DNA of 64,000 nt from Acanthacorydalis orientalis (lineage: Eukaryota > Arthropoda > Insecta > Megaloptera > Corydalidae), in the NCBI GenBank assembly GCA_034766995.1, contig CM068317.1:38789249-38853248 (forward strand), written 5' to 3'. The notes under the pieces were generated by a model, which was not told where the DNA came from, made no database searches, and worked only from the letters and a program-made list of their open reading frames with translations. The position numbers were made by a program, and so were the translations under genes. Shown in pieces: positions 1 to 14,385 of this stretch. How positions within the stretch are numbered: the stretch's first letter is position 1; each line of letters opens with the position of its first letter.

Positions 1-819
1 TTGTTTCTCGTTTTATATTCTTTTCAGGTTAGAAAAAATTTCAAACCATATATATTTCATAACTACATTCCTTAAAAATATTTTCTAATTGGCAGAAAAA
101 TAGAGTATTGTAAAAATAATTCTATGGATAATTACCCTTACTTTTAATTTAATGACAATAGTAAAATTCACTAGGTATACTAAACACGCGATTACTAAAT
201 AGGTACCAACGTCATTATAAAATATTAAAATATAAGTAATTAACAGTGTAAATATTATATACAAAAATTATATTTAATACACTGTACAGAATACTATGCA
301 TTTCATAATTACTTGCTTAAATCATTTTTAAAATTTAATAAAGACTAATTAAGATAATTATCAATAAAAAAAACAATTACGCATACTTTTTAATCTGAAT
401 TATAATTTAAAAAGATTAAAACTAATGATACACCGACCTATTAAAGTAATATATTTCTTGAGAGTATGTTTGAAATCTAAACAAGATTAAAACAAGTTTA
501 AATACACTGAAACTATTCAAAGCATACATTTAATAAGTTTTTATTAAGTATTCGAAATGTAAAAACATAAAAAAAGTTTAAACTAGCACATTAATGATCT
601 AGCTACGAAAAGAAAACCAATTACATTGTTGATATTTAAAATAATAAAAGATGAATGAAAATAAAATATTTTTAAAATATGATATACATGAATATGTTTA
701 AATTCAAATGTACGTATGTATCAACGTTCGAATACATTTAACGATGATTAAAAATATCGATAATTAAATCGACATTTACGACATGTCTTTGACAAAGTAA
801 TGACAAAAAAATTATTAGC
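1..819. other. AT-rich non-coding stretch, no gene seen
   Basis: I see no coding exon, RNA gene or repeat structure here. It is short A/T runs with stop codons in every frame. If a minus-strand gene starts in the GC-richer block just to the right, this stretch would lie in its first intron. Confidence 0.5.
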
Positions 820-1260
820 CGATAGACGCGTTCGAAAGCGTGACATAGTGGGCGGTGTAAATCGCGTCAGTCATTCGGCCCAGTTTAATTTCCCACTCCA
901 CTGTCGAAATGACGGAGCCGGCGTGTGACAACAACTACCCCTCGTCTCGACAGAATGTAAAGGAAAAATTATCCGGCAGCGACGATACACACAATACAAA
1001 TCGAGAAAAAAAAGCGACATGGCTGTACTCACGTGCCGGATCTGTAATCGCGGCGCGCTCAAAGTCTCTAGAATCACACACTGTGACACTACAAAACAAC
1101 AATTAAATATGACATATATATTTTCGCAAAAATATATATCGCCGTCTCCCGTCAACACACATATGTATAAAATGGCTGTGTTATATTTATATAAAGTTGC
1201 GCACAAGACCACTGAGCAACACAATCAGCGTGCCTATAATATGGCACGCTTGGAATAATC
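820..1260. promoter_or_regulatory. Candidate promoter / first exon block, orientation unclear
   Basis: This block is much richer in GC and CpG than its surroundings. On the minus strand there is a good splice donor (CCGGCAC|gtgagtac) at about 1032/1031, so a first exon of roughly 1032-1250 could splice leftwards out of the window. On the plus strand a 65-codon open frame begins with ATG at 909. I recognise neither product. A promoter with a 5' exon on the minus strand is the simplest reading, but the evidence is compositional plus one donor site. Confidence 0.3.
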
Positions 1261-1759
1261 CCTAATCGCGCACATTCCCGATTTTTACAAGTATTCTTCG
1301 ATGATTAACTACCTGCTGAAATCCCCTAAGATGTTTAATCATTTGTTTTATTCATAAAAAGAATATCCATTTCATCAATACATATTTTGTTTACTTACAA
1401 CATTCTATTATAAATTACACTCAACAGTTACATCGTACTTAATACAATAATTTAAAATAGGTATATACATATGTGTACAAATTATATACAATCAATATTC
1501 ATTTTTACATAAAATTATTATCTTTATTAAAAAAATGATTACAATATGAATAAACAGTACTTATACTTACAGAATTTTATACTATTTATTAATTCTTTTC
1601 ATTACGTTTTGGAACAAAAATGAATTTGTTTACATTCATTTTACCAACATTATTCAGTGCATTCACACATCTGCATAGACCAAACATGCATCGCATAATA
1701 TAGACACGAAAATACACGACTGCTTACACAATGTCATTCACATCCATACCTAATATATG

Positions 1760-1867
<108 letters not shown>

Positions 1868-2462
1868 GATTGTGTTCTGGGATTCATGGAAATTTAAAGA
1901 AAAATATACACTATTTTACATTTAAAAGTATATAGTTACTACTAATACTTTTATTACTTTACATTAAAATTTTATATTTTTATATATTTATGAGACTAAT
2001 TATGAATTAAACTATTAGTATTATGTATTAAATAATAATATAGAGTAATTATGAAACTACTAGTTTATTTTTTCAGTATGTTCTCACTAGTACTTGCATA
2101 TTTTTTACGTAAGTGTTATAAAACTTAATTCATTTAAAGATATTGTTAAATACTGAATTATTGTCTTTTTGAAATTATAATTTCAGGAATAGCATAATAA
2201 AAATAAATTTTATATATACATACTCAACAAACTATTTTTATTTAAAATATATTTATCTTAATACAGTGCTGTAGTCTTATACAATAATAAAAAAAAGCTT
2301 CAACATTTTTGTTTTAAATTTGTCACAAACTTATCCCATATAAAATTAATCAAATATAAGAAAATTTCTTATAATGATGAACATTACAAAAATACTTCAA
2401 AAATCTATATAACAAGAACACTTGCAACTTATTAATCAATATTGTACTATTTTACTACTTTC

Positions 2463-3853
2463 TCACTCTTTAATAAAATTTTCATTAATTTTTGCTACTC
2501 CATAGACATTAGAAGAAAAAGCATTTAGTTTATGCTTTTTTGAATTCAAGTGCTGAAATAATTATAAATTAATAACAGCAATTTATTTAGATATTTACTT
2601 ATTTGTCTGTAATTATTTTCTTACACAATTATATGAAACAGCAGAATTGCATACAACCATACATATTTTACACTGGAATGTGCCTTTCTCTTCAGTTTCT
2701 GCAACAGTTTTTCCAAAATGTTCTAATACTAAAATAAAATTTTTGTTTATTAGTTTTTATTCTGATGTTTAATAAAAACAATTTACTATATATCGCTTTT
2801 ATTATATTTTTAAAATACCTTTTTCATTTGTGGAATTTTGAATCCCAGATCCAACTGTTGAGGATACAGTATCTAAAGCCAATACTAATTTTTCACGATG
2901 TTCACTAGACATCATATGCTAAAAAAAACAAACATTCTAATATAATAAATAAATATATTATCAAATTATTTAATCACACACCCATACTTTAATAAATCCT
3001 TCACATTTAAATGTAAAAAGGTGCATTTAAAAGAACATTGAGAATAATGTTTATAATTTTATTATTTATTATTGAAATAACATATTTTACCTCATTGTAC
3101 TCAGTAATATTAGAAATATTGAATAACCGGCATATATTACAAGATAAAGACTCAAATATTGGTTTTGTTTCAGCAGATTTTTCTCCAGAGAGAAATCTTT
3201 TTTGGTTTCTTGTATGTTTTTTGGAAGTTCTATGCTATTATAAAAAAAAATAAATTTTATTTATTTACACAATTGTATTTATTTATAATAAAAGAATCAT
3301 AACAATCATAAATTATCTTTTTTAAAAAATGACTAACCACATCAAATTGTTCCTGTGAATTGCATCTTATTTTACACAGTTGACAATATAATAATTTTGA
3401 GATAGATTTTTTAATTTTTTTCTTAGTTTTAAAACCAGAATCACTTTTAGGTACCTCATTGCTCTTCGTGTAATTGTCAGTTTTATTATATAAATCTGTA
3501 CTAAGATAATTATTAGTACTATAATAACTGTAACTGTTTGGATAAGTATTAGTGTTAAAATAACTGTTACTATTAGCATAACTTGCACTAGATGGAAAGT
3601 TGTTACTATAACTGGTATTTCCTCCTGTTTCAGTATTATTGTTATTATTTGAATATTTTGAATCTAAAATACTTGTTTGATATGGAAAACCATAATAGCT
3701 CATGCTATTTTGATTATTTGTATCTGATGTTGAATATCCTGGCAGAGGAGGGAATATTGTTGGTTGAGGATATTGCATTAAATTCATTGTATTCTGCATT
3801 GAAGTCATGGGTGTTGAAAGTGACAAATTGGTGTTTTTAATGTTTTCTTCCAT
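2463..3853 (-). CDS. Three-finger U1-like C2H2 zinc finger protein, 5 coding exons, 317 aa
   Basis: Coding exons on the minus strand: 3338-3853, 3091-3234, 2819-2918, 2625-2728 and 2463-2552 (TGA). All junctions are GT-AG and the frame closes to 317 residues. Residues 1-140 are low-complexity, rich in Asn, Ser and Tyr, followed by a Lys-rich patch (143-149). Three zinc fingers follow: C157/C160/H173/H179, C204/C207/H221/H227 and C273/C276/H289/H295. Each is C-x2-C-x12 or 13-H-x5-H, the long-spacer form of U1-type/matrin fingers that commonly bind double-stranded RNA (ZNF346 and ZMAT families). Nuclear RNA binding is inferred from the finger type. I cannot name an orthologue. Each finger is interrupted by a phase-0 intron exactly before its first His. 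The start is the first ATG after a likely splice acceptor at 3875/3874. Confidence 0.85.
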
Positions 3854-3968
3854 TTTTTTTATATTTTTTTAGTTCTATTAAAAAAATAATTATAAAAGCT
3901 ATATATATATATACATATATACATAAACACAGACATATACATATATATTCGGAAATTATTACACTTAC

Positions 3969-4038
3969 CTATATTATTAAATTAACATTTTCAATAATCG
4001 AAGTTGACAATTCACAATTTTTATCCAGTTCAGATTTT
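3969..4038 (-). other. Probable non-coding 5' exon of the zinc finger gene
   Basis: Minus strand: an acceptor (tttttttacag) precedes 4038 and a strong donor (ATAG|gtaagtgt) follows 3969. It would splice to the acceptor before 3874, 20 nt upstream of the start codon. It contains a four-codon upstream ORF. Another good donor (TTCCG|gtaagataag) at 4131/4130 suggests the first exon lies just beyond. Splicing is predicted by eye only. Confidence 0.55.
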
Positions 4039-4660
4039 CTGTAAAAAAATTCAATAAAGTAAAACACTTGATATTTACAAAACAATTTCGCCACTAAACA
4101 TCTACATAACCTTATCTTACCGGAATTAATATTTTAATTTCATCAAAATGTTACAAATGTAACTTATTTTCCAACTTTTTTAAAATAACATTTCACTGCA
4201 TACGGAAAATCATAAAATGATAACTTTAGGATAATATACAATTGATCAATTGTTGTATTTTTTTTACACAATTGTCACATCATTAGATGTGACACTTCAG
4301 CTGTTTAATTATCAGTGATATATTGTCAGGAAATGTAAATATTACTAAAAGGAAATACGAATTTTAAATAGCATGAAACAACTCATACTTCGTTTTCAAA
4401 GTGTATTAAGTATATGAAGTAAATCATTTAACAATATTTTTAAAAACATGAAAAATATGATTTCTGACTGAAAATTAACATAATTACATTAATTTGAAAA
4501 TATTAAATTTATTAATGCCTGAAAGCATAATAAAAACAACTTTTTAAATTGAGCAATTTAAAAATAATATATATTTAATCATATCCACAATCCTATCATT
4601 AATATTTCAATCATGATCCTGTTTATAAATAATAGAAAATAAAGTTTGATAAAGTTTTAC

Positions 4661-4702
4661 ATTTTATTAAAGTATTGTGATGTCACAATACTTTAATAAA
4701 AT
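4661..4702. repeat. 42-bp perfect palindrome carrying AATAAA on both strands
   Basis: The 20-nt arm ATTTTATTAAAGTATTGTGA is followed by a 2-nt centre (TG) and then its exact reverse complement. Both strands read AATAAA within an arm. It lies about 400 bp past the stop codon of capping protein beta, upstream of the zinc finger gene, and both genes are on the minus strand. It could supply the poly(A) signal or a 3'-UTR hairpin of the capping protein transcript. It could also be the remnant of a small fold-back element. Confidence 0.9.
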
Positions 4703-5105
4703 TTTTATTACTAGTTCCAAACCATTGTTAATAGTTTAATATCTATTTAAATTACAATGTACTCTAATCAGAATTTTAAAAAATCTTTCTATGGGCAATA
4801 ACCAACAAGAACCAACACATTCATATAAAATTAATACTTACATGATAAATAACAAAATTATTTAAAATATTTACATACAATTACATATTTAAGTATTAAA
4901 ACTTTATCACTTTTTGAACTTTCAAAACCTGAGGTGGAATACAGGATAATAAAATATTAGCAGTATAATAGCGTATAATAATTGTATTGAAAAAAATATT
5001 AATACTTTTTGTAAATGTATAATCTTATGGTACAATATAATAATATATATCTTCGCGCGGAGTGAAAATAAATACATCTTCTCGGGATGGGGATGCCGCC
5101 GCGCG

Positions 5106-6305
<1,200 letters not shown>

Positions 6306-7300
6306 TTCAATTAAAAAATATTGATGGTATCACAGAAACTAGCAAATAAAAATACACAAGTACTACTCGACAAATTGTAGTTACATGGGGAAATTGTAAA
6401 TGTCCCTAGATTCAATACTAAAATGTGACAAACACATAACACATGGTGACGATGACCTGTGCATTAAATTTTGTTTTTATCGTAAATTGGTACAGCTAAT
6501 GGTCATTAAACTCATCAATTTCAATTTATGCACGTTTTATGTAATGTTCTCAAAATCTGTTAGTTTGCTATATCTTGTTTTAAACATTTTTTAAATTTTG
6601 GCTAGAAAATTGCAATGTAAAAAATAATTCTAGTAGCAACAAATCTATTTATATTGAAGTTGTTTAAACTACATTTCATTACATTAAATTGCTTCTTAAG
6701 CATAGTGAACGAGAATGATTCACTTTTTGATGTCTATTTGATTAGAAACATTTCAATTGGTCAATGTATTTACTCACTATAATATTTCATATACTTCAAG
6801 CAAAGAATGCTCTGGATGCAAAATAAATTATAATACATTTAATAATACTTGAATTTTAGTTTTTAGAAATAAAGTATAGAAAAGCACTTTTTGGCAAATA
6901 GCTTCTTCAACATATAAAATTAAACATTTCATCAAATTTAGCTTTTTATGACTTGGAACATTTAATCACATTTTAGTAAAGAAACATACTATCTTTGAAC
7001 TCGCATTAAGAAAAATCCATTTGCAATTCAAATTTAACTTTTTCAATATATTAAAACAAACATTTCAAACACTTTCAAAAATATAAAAATTAAATATTTA
7101 TAGTCTTCACACTCCTGTTATGAAACAATGAATATTTATATATGTATATATAAAACTGCGATTGTATTATTCAGTTTATTTAAAATCAATATCAGCATAG
7201 CCATAATAAACTCAAAATATCAAATATGCACATTTTTCGGTCGCTTATACATCTGGAATAAGAGAAATATATCGACGAACAGTAAAAGAAAATTCTATCA
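6306..7300. other. Spacer: capping protein 5' region and AT-rich DNA
   Basis: It contains the untranslated start and promoter of the capping protein gene (minus strand), then AT-rich DNA towards the eIF5A 3' end. I see no supported coding exon. The open frames here are short and lack splice context or family resemblance. Confidence 0.5.
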
Positions 7301-7935
7301 CTTTTTCCGTTCGGGAAAGTAAAGTCAACGCGTGTACTCTGACGTCCGCAAATATATCGTAACGACTAAAGTAGATCGGTCGGTCGCGAGAACTCCACAA
7401 GCCAATGCATGACCCGAGGACCCGTCTCCGAAGCGACGACCGAACGTCTCCGACGACGTCCGGGGCCGCACATGCCGGCGGTATAGAAAAAAAAACACAG
7501 TTTGGAACATAGTAAAAAATCTCAAATATATTGTATACACAAATCATTCAGTAATAATAATTAAAAAAAAAAAAAAACATTTGCGCAAAGAACGTGAGAC
7601 AGCGCCGGTTCGAACGGTATGCCAGAGGAGAGATTTGCATAGAAAGAGCATGTCTCTCAGCCTATCATCAAAACAATCGTTCTATGATTAGCTGTGTCTC
7701 TAGAACAGGACCGGACGTCCATGCGGAGTCGGCCGTCGTCGCGAAACGGTCGCTTTACTTTACTTATTTGTTATTTTATTTTTTTTAAATTATTCGATTG
7801 GGCGGCAGACAACGGCACATCCGAAGTCACCTCCCCATCATTCTCTCCTCTTTCGCTGTTCTGCCCGTATCTCTCAGAGGTCGTGCGTCTTCGTGCGCTC
7901 GCCCCTCGTTCTCCCCGCCGCAGGTCGATCGTCGA
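7301..7935 (-). other. GC-rich 3' flank, probable eIF5A 3' UTR
   Basis: Immediately downstream of the eIF5A stop codon on the minus strand, about 600 bp contain two GC- and CpG-rich blocks (about 7340-7480 and 7590-7935) separated by A/T runs. The overlapping plus-strand open frames are fragmented and resemble nothing I know. Long 3' UTR is the simplest explanation. A separate non-coding transcript is possible. Confidence 0.45.
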
Positions 7936-8756
7936 TTATTTGTCAAGGGCAGTATTAGTTTTGATAGCGATTACCACCTCTTCACCACAAGATTTCAATA
8001 CGGTACACTAAAATAAATAGATGATTTTAGTTACTGCTTTCAGAAATAAATCAAAAATAAATTAATAACGAAAATATTAATTTGCTTACATATAAAAACC
8101 ATAATATGTATTTAATTTAATTATTTTAAATAATTTATCTTACCAGCAATTCTTTGCCAGAATCATAATCAGCACGTAGCTGTGTACCAAGATCACCATC
8201 TGGGATCTTTAGATCTTCACGAAGATCTCCATTATCGGCCATCAAGCACAAATAACCATCATCAGAAATATCTGTTAGTTGATAATCTTCACGTTTGACA
8301 TGAGGTACATCCATATTGTGAGTAGAAGGACATATATCTTCATATTTCTTACCAGTAAATATATCAATACCAACCATGTGAACCTATCAATAACAAGAAA
8401 AGTAAAGCAAGAGTATTTGTAAATAATGTCCTGTCGATATAATATTTTGCTTTTCACCTTCAAACAAAGCCAAAAAATAAATTATGAAATCAGAGATTAT
8501 ACAAAATAAATATATATATATATATAAATAACAACTATATACACTAACAAAAAATAGTATGTCATTAATTATTTTGTGATTATACCTTAGCATGTCCATG
8601 TTTTCCGGTCTTGGAAGTAGACATTTCTACAATCTTACAAGGGCGGGACTTGAGCATAACAAAACCATTTTTGCGTAGGGCGGAGCATTGCATGGGAAAT
8701 GTAGCTGATGCACCAGAATCTCCAGTCTCAAAATGTGTATCCTCAATATCAGCCAT
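7936..8756 (-). CDS. eIF5A: Eukaryotic translation initiation factor 5A
   Basis: Minus-strand coding exons: 8586-8756, 8144-8383 and 7936-8007 (TAA), giving 160 residues with all phases closing at 0. The hypusination loop [12 protein letters not shown] is intact, and the lysine modified by deoxyhypusine synthase would be K52 (K50 in the human numbering). The N-terminal SH3-like domain covers about residues 20-83 and the C-terminal OB fold about 84-155. The protein binds the ribosomal E site and promotes elongation through stalling motifs and termination. The start is the ATG at 8756, which fits the family N-terminus [11 protein letters not shown]. The frame is open 12 codons further upstream to an ATG at 8792, but that stretch is not conserved and is probably 5' UTR beginning at the acceptor before 8797. 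Confidence 0.97.
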
Positions 8757-9412
8757 CTCGTGCTTGTTTTGATTTCTTAATGGGCCGGTCAAAATTACTA
8801 AAATAAAAATAAAATACAGTCCTTCATTTATACAGAACTTAAATTCCTTAATGCTATAATCCTAAAATTTGTACATTTTTATACCATGATTGTATTACAT
8901 TTGCTCAGCGATATTAGGTTACAAGCTACATTAAATTTTTAATCCAATTAAATAAAATTATTTGGGAAACTTCACGAACATCTAAGAATAGCCGGTACAC
9001 GGCATGCTGTATAAACATGTGGACGACCATAAAGTCAGCAGTTACTATGACCTCGACAATACCAGACACCGGTCATGATGGAGTCAATCGAAATTGTAAT
9101 CGATAAAAATGTATCATACTTGAAAGCGTAAACGATATAGGTTTCAGAAACATGTAATTATTAAAAAAACCGGCGTAAACTAAAATAAAACAGCCAATAT
9201 GGCGCGAACGTGATCGCCGAAATAATGCATTGTCAAACAACCTACCGGATTAAAATTTTGATCTTCGCAAATTAAATACAGAACCGATTTTACTGAACAA
9301 AGTTGATATAATAAAATGCACTATTTTCTACTGTCCACTTCACTTTAAATATTCAAACATCACTAGCTAACTTAGGAAATAAATGAAAATTTTAATAAAT
9401 TTCGGTACTCAC

Positions 9413-9540
9413 ATGTGTCCAAGATGGGAGTCTTGTCCAAGAGATCAAGTCGCGCGTGCGTCAAATCGCTTTCTAGGAAGTGTTTTTGTTCTTGTTCTTT
9501 TGCCAAATCGACAGGAACACGTTATATTATATTCATTTTA
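9413..9540 (-). other. Probable non-coding first exon and promoter of eIF5A
   Basis: On the minus strand a strong donor (GGACACAT|gtgagtacc) at 9413/9412 would join to the acceptor tttattttag before 8797. That leaves a 41-nt leader before the start codon in exon 2 and an intron of 615 nt. The block is GC-richer than its surroundings. The right limit (transcription start) is a guess. Confidence 0.55.
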
Positions 9541-9613
9541 GCGCGCTTATTTAAATTAACTGAAATTAGAAGAAAATTACACAAATACTTATTCAAATAC
9601 ATAATGTATATAC

Positions 9614-9658
<45 letters not shown>

Positions 9659-10373
9659 GGTAGATAGATAGATAAATAGGAAAATAGATTAATCAATGAG
9701 GCTCGAGAAACAGAACCAATGCAAAATTTAAATAATCACCAAAGTGAAATTTTAAATATTAACGAGTAACTCTAGTTTAACATAAAACAATCAAAATTTA
9801 GGAGAAAACAAAAGTCAAAAAATTTAAAAATTAATTGATATGTATAAACTTAATTTATAATTGTTAGGTCACTATTATCTGTTTTTTCTTTACATAACGC
9901 TCGACAAATTTCGAAATACTTAAATGATTATATATATATATATATAAATGTATATCTCTGATGTGTACACTTATAATGAATACATTGTAAATATTTAAAT
10001 AAATATTAATACTTAACATATGTGCGTATATCAAAGTACGTATTTACTACTTTATATATCAGTTTATAAAATCAATCTGAAATAAAAGGGGAATGGCCAT
10101 TATAATTTAGTTCTTGTCAATGGAATTATAATAGTTTAATTATTTTTATTTTAAATACATTTATATAATATGAATAATATCCAAAAATAATACATAAATA
10201 GTAATTGCGACACTTAGATAAGGAATCATCAAGTTTAGAAATGCAATAGAGATTTAAATCATTTATTTTTATGTACTTTTTATTTAATAAAATAATATAG
10301 AAAACTACTTCTAATAAAACATTTTTTATTAAAATGTATTCACAATATAGAAACATCTCTGGTATATCCGAAC
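9541..10373. other. AT-rich spacer with a (TA)n tract
   Basis: It holds a TA tract (about 9615-9656), AT-rich DNA and presumably the 3' UTR of the oxidoreductase gene at its right end. No supported exon. Confidence 0.5.
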
Positions 10374-13088
<2,715 letters not shown>

Positions 13089-14013
13089 TTTATTAAATTT
13101 GTATAAATTTTGAAGAATTGATTTTCTGTACCTCGTATATTATACTATATATCTTGATGCATGTAAAATAATAAAATAATTTTATTTCCAACTAATTTTT
13201 GTTTTATGTATTAGTATAAATAATTGTGCAATCACTTACTAGAAATGACTAAATTTGAAGTAGTTATGTGAAAAATCGAAATAATCGTACGACTGCAAGA
13301 TTTTTATTTTGAGCTGTGATGTAAAAAAATCTGTAAAGCAGTTGATTTAAATTTTAAATATATTATAGTAGTATTCATTTATGAAAATTATATTTTTATG
13401 CAATGTATGCAACTATTGACTTTACGACACATGTATATATTGTTTATTATCATATATTTTTCTGTTCTTATTATTTGTATAAGAATGCCAAACAATATAA
13501 GTTTTTCGACCTTTTGCAGATATGGTTTGAATTCAGTTTGATTTTTTTTTATAAAGATTGATCTAAGAAAATATACTACAAAACCTGTTAGTGAATCATT
13601 AAAAATATGTATGTCATAGATAAGTTTTTTTTATTCAAACTTAAATAGCCAATACTTCATAAGGTTGAAGACTCATCTGTACGTGTGTATAATTCCTACA
13701 ATTAAATTATAATAAAAACCGATGCTATAAAATAAAATAGAATGGTTTTAATTCTAAAAAATAAAATTAGGATTAATAATCCCAGCTCTATACTTTTATC
13801 TTTTACTATCGTTATTATAACAAGGTAATTAAGACAAAGATATACATACGGCGCATGTCAAGTGACGACTTCTAATCCCAAATAAGGTAAACGAGTATAA
13901 ATCTCTCTCCTGTTGGCCTGTGTAGAGAACAGAGGTTGACGTTATCTTTTTAGCTGTATAGTTTATCGTTTTACACTCATTGTGGGTGTGTTAGTTCTGC
14001 ATTTTGCAAAAAA
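13089..14013. promoter_or_regulatory. Divergent intergenic promoter region (VAT-1-like / AIP1)
   Basis: About 925 bp separates the two start codons, so both transcription starts lie here. The right end holds a recognisable core promoter for AIP1. The left end, serving the oxidoreductase, has no motif I can identify with confidence. Confidence 0.6.
13878..13902 (+). promoter_or_regulatory. CArG box (SRF site) and TATA box of the AIP1/WDR1 gene
   Basis: CCAAATAAGG at 13878-13887 fits CC(A/T)6GG exactly. TATAAAT follows at 13896-13902, 8 bp downstream, and the start codon is at 14014, allowing a 5' UTR of roughly 80 nt. SRF with its MRTF coactivator drives many actin-cytoskeleton genes in animals, and the gene downstream is an actin regulator. 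Use by SRF is inferred; the motifs are directly visible. Confidence 0.65.
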
Positions 14014-14331
14014 ATGTCATATTCAAACAGTAAGTACAACAATAAATGTATCAAATAATTAATATTTAGATAGTTTAAGTTAAGAATCGAATATTCTATG
14101 CGCTTGGTTTAATTTTTTCACAGAATGTATTTTGGCTAGTCTACCTCGTACTCAAAGAGGAACACCGCTTGTTTTGGGAGGAGATCCTAAAGGAAAGAAT
14201 TTTCTTTACACTAATGGTAACTCTGTAATTATACGAAATATTGATGTAAGTAAATTTTAAAATAATTAAAGTTATATAAAATATACTGAAATAAACTTAT
14301 CTGCATTGAGATAGGTCTTGGTATAATAAAA

Positions 14332-14385
<54 letters not shown>

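Noticed and set aside
7594..8016. Plus-strand open frames antisense to the eIF5A 3' region
   Set aside because: They overlap the last eIF5A exon and its 3' flank, contain low-information sequence and show no family resemblance. They arise from the GC-rich block.
8387..8599. Minus-strand frame between the first two eIF5A coding exons
   Set aside because: It lies in an intron with clear GT-AG ends. Exon phases close without it.
9000..9110. GC-richer patch in the first intron of eIF5A as a separate gene
   Set aside because: No open frame or splice pair. Proximity to the promoter makes an intronic regulatory region more likely, and I cannot support a specific site.
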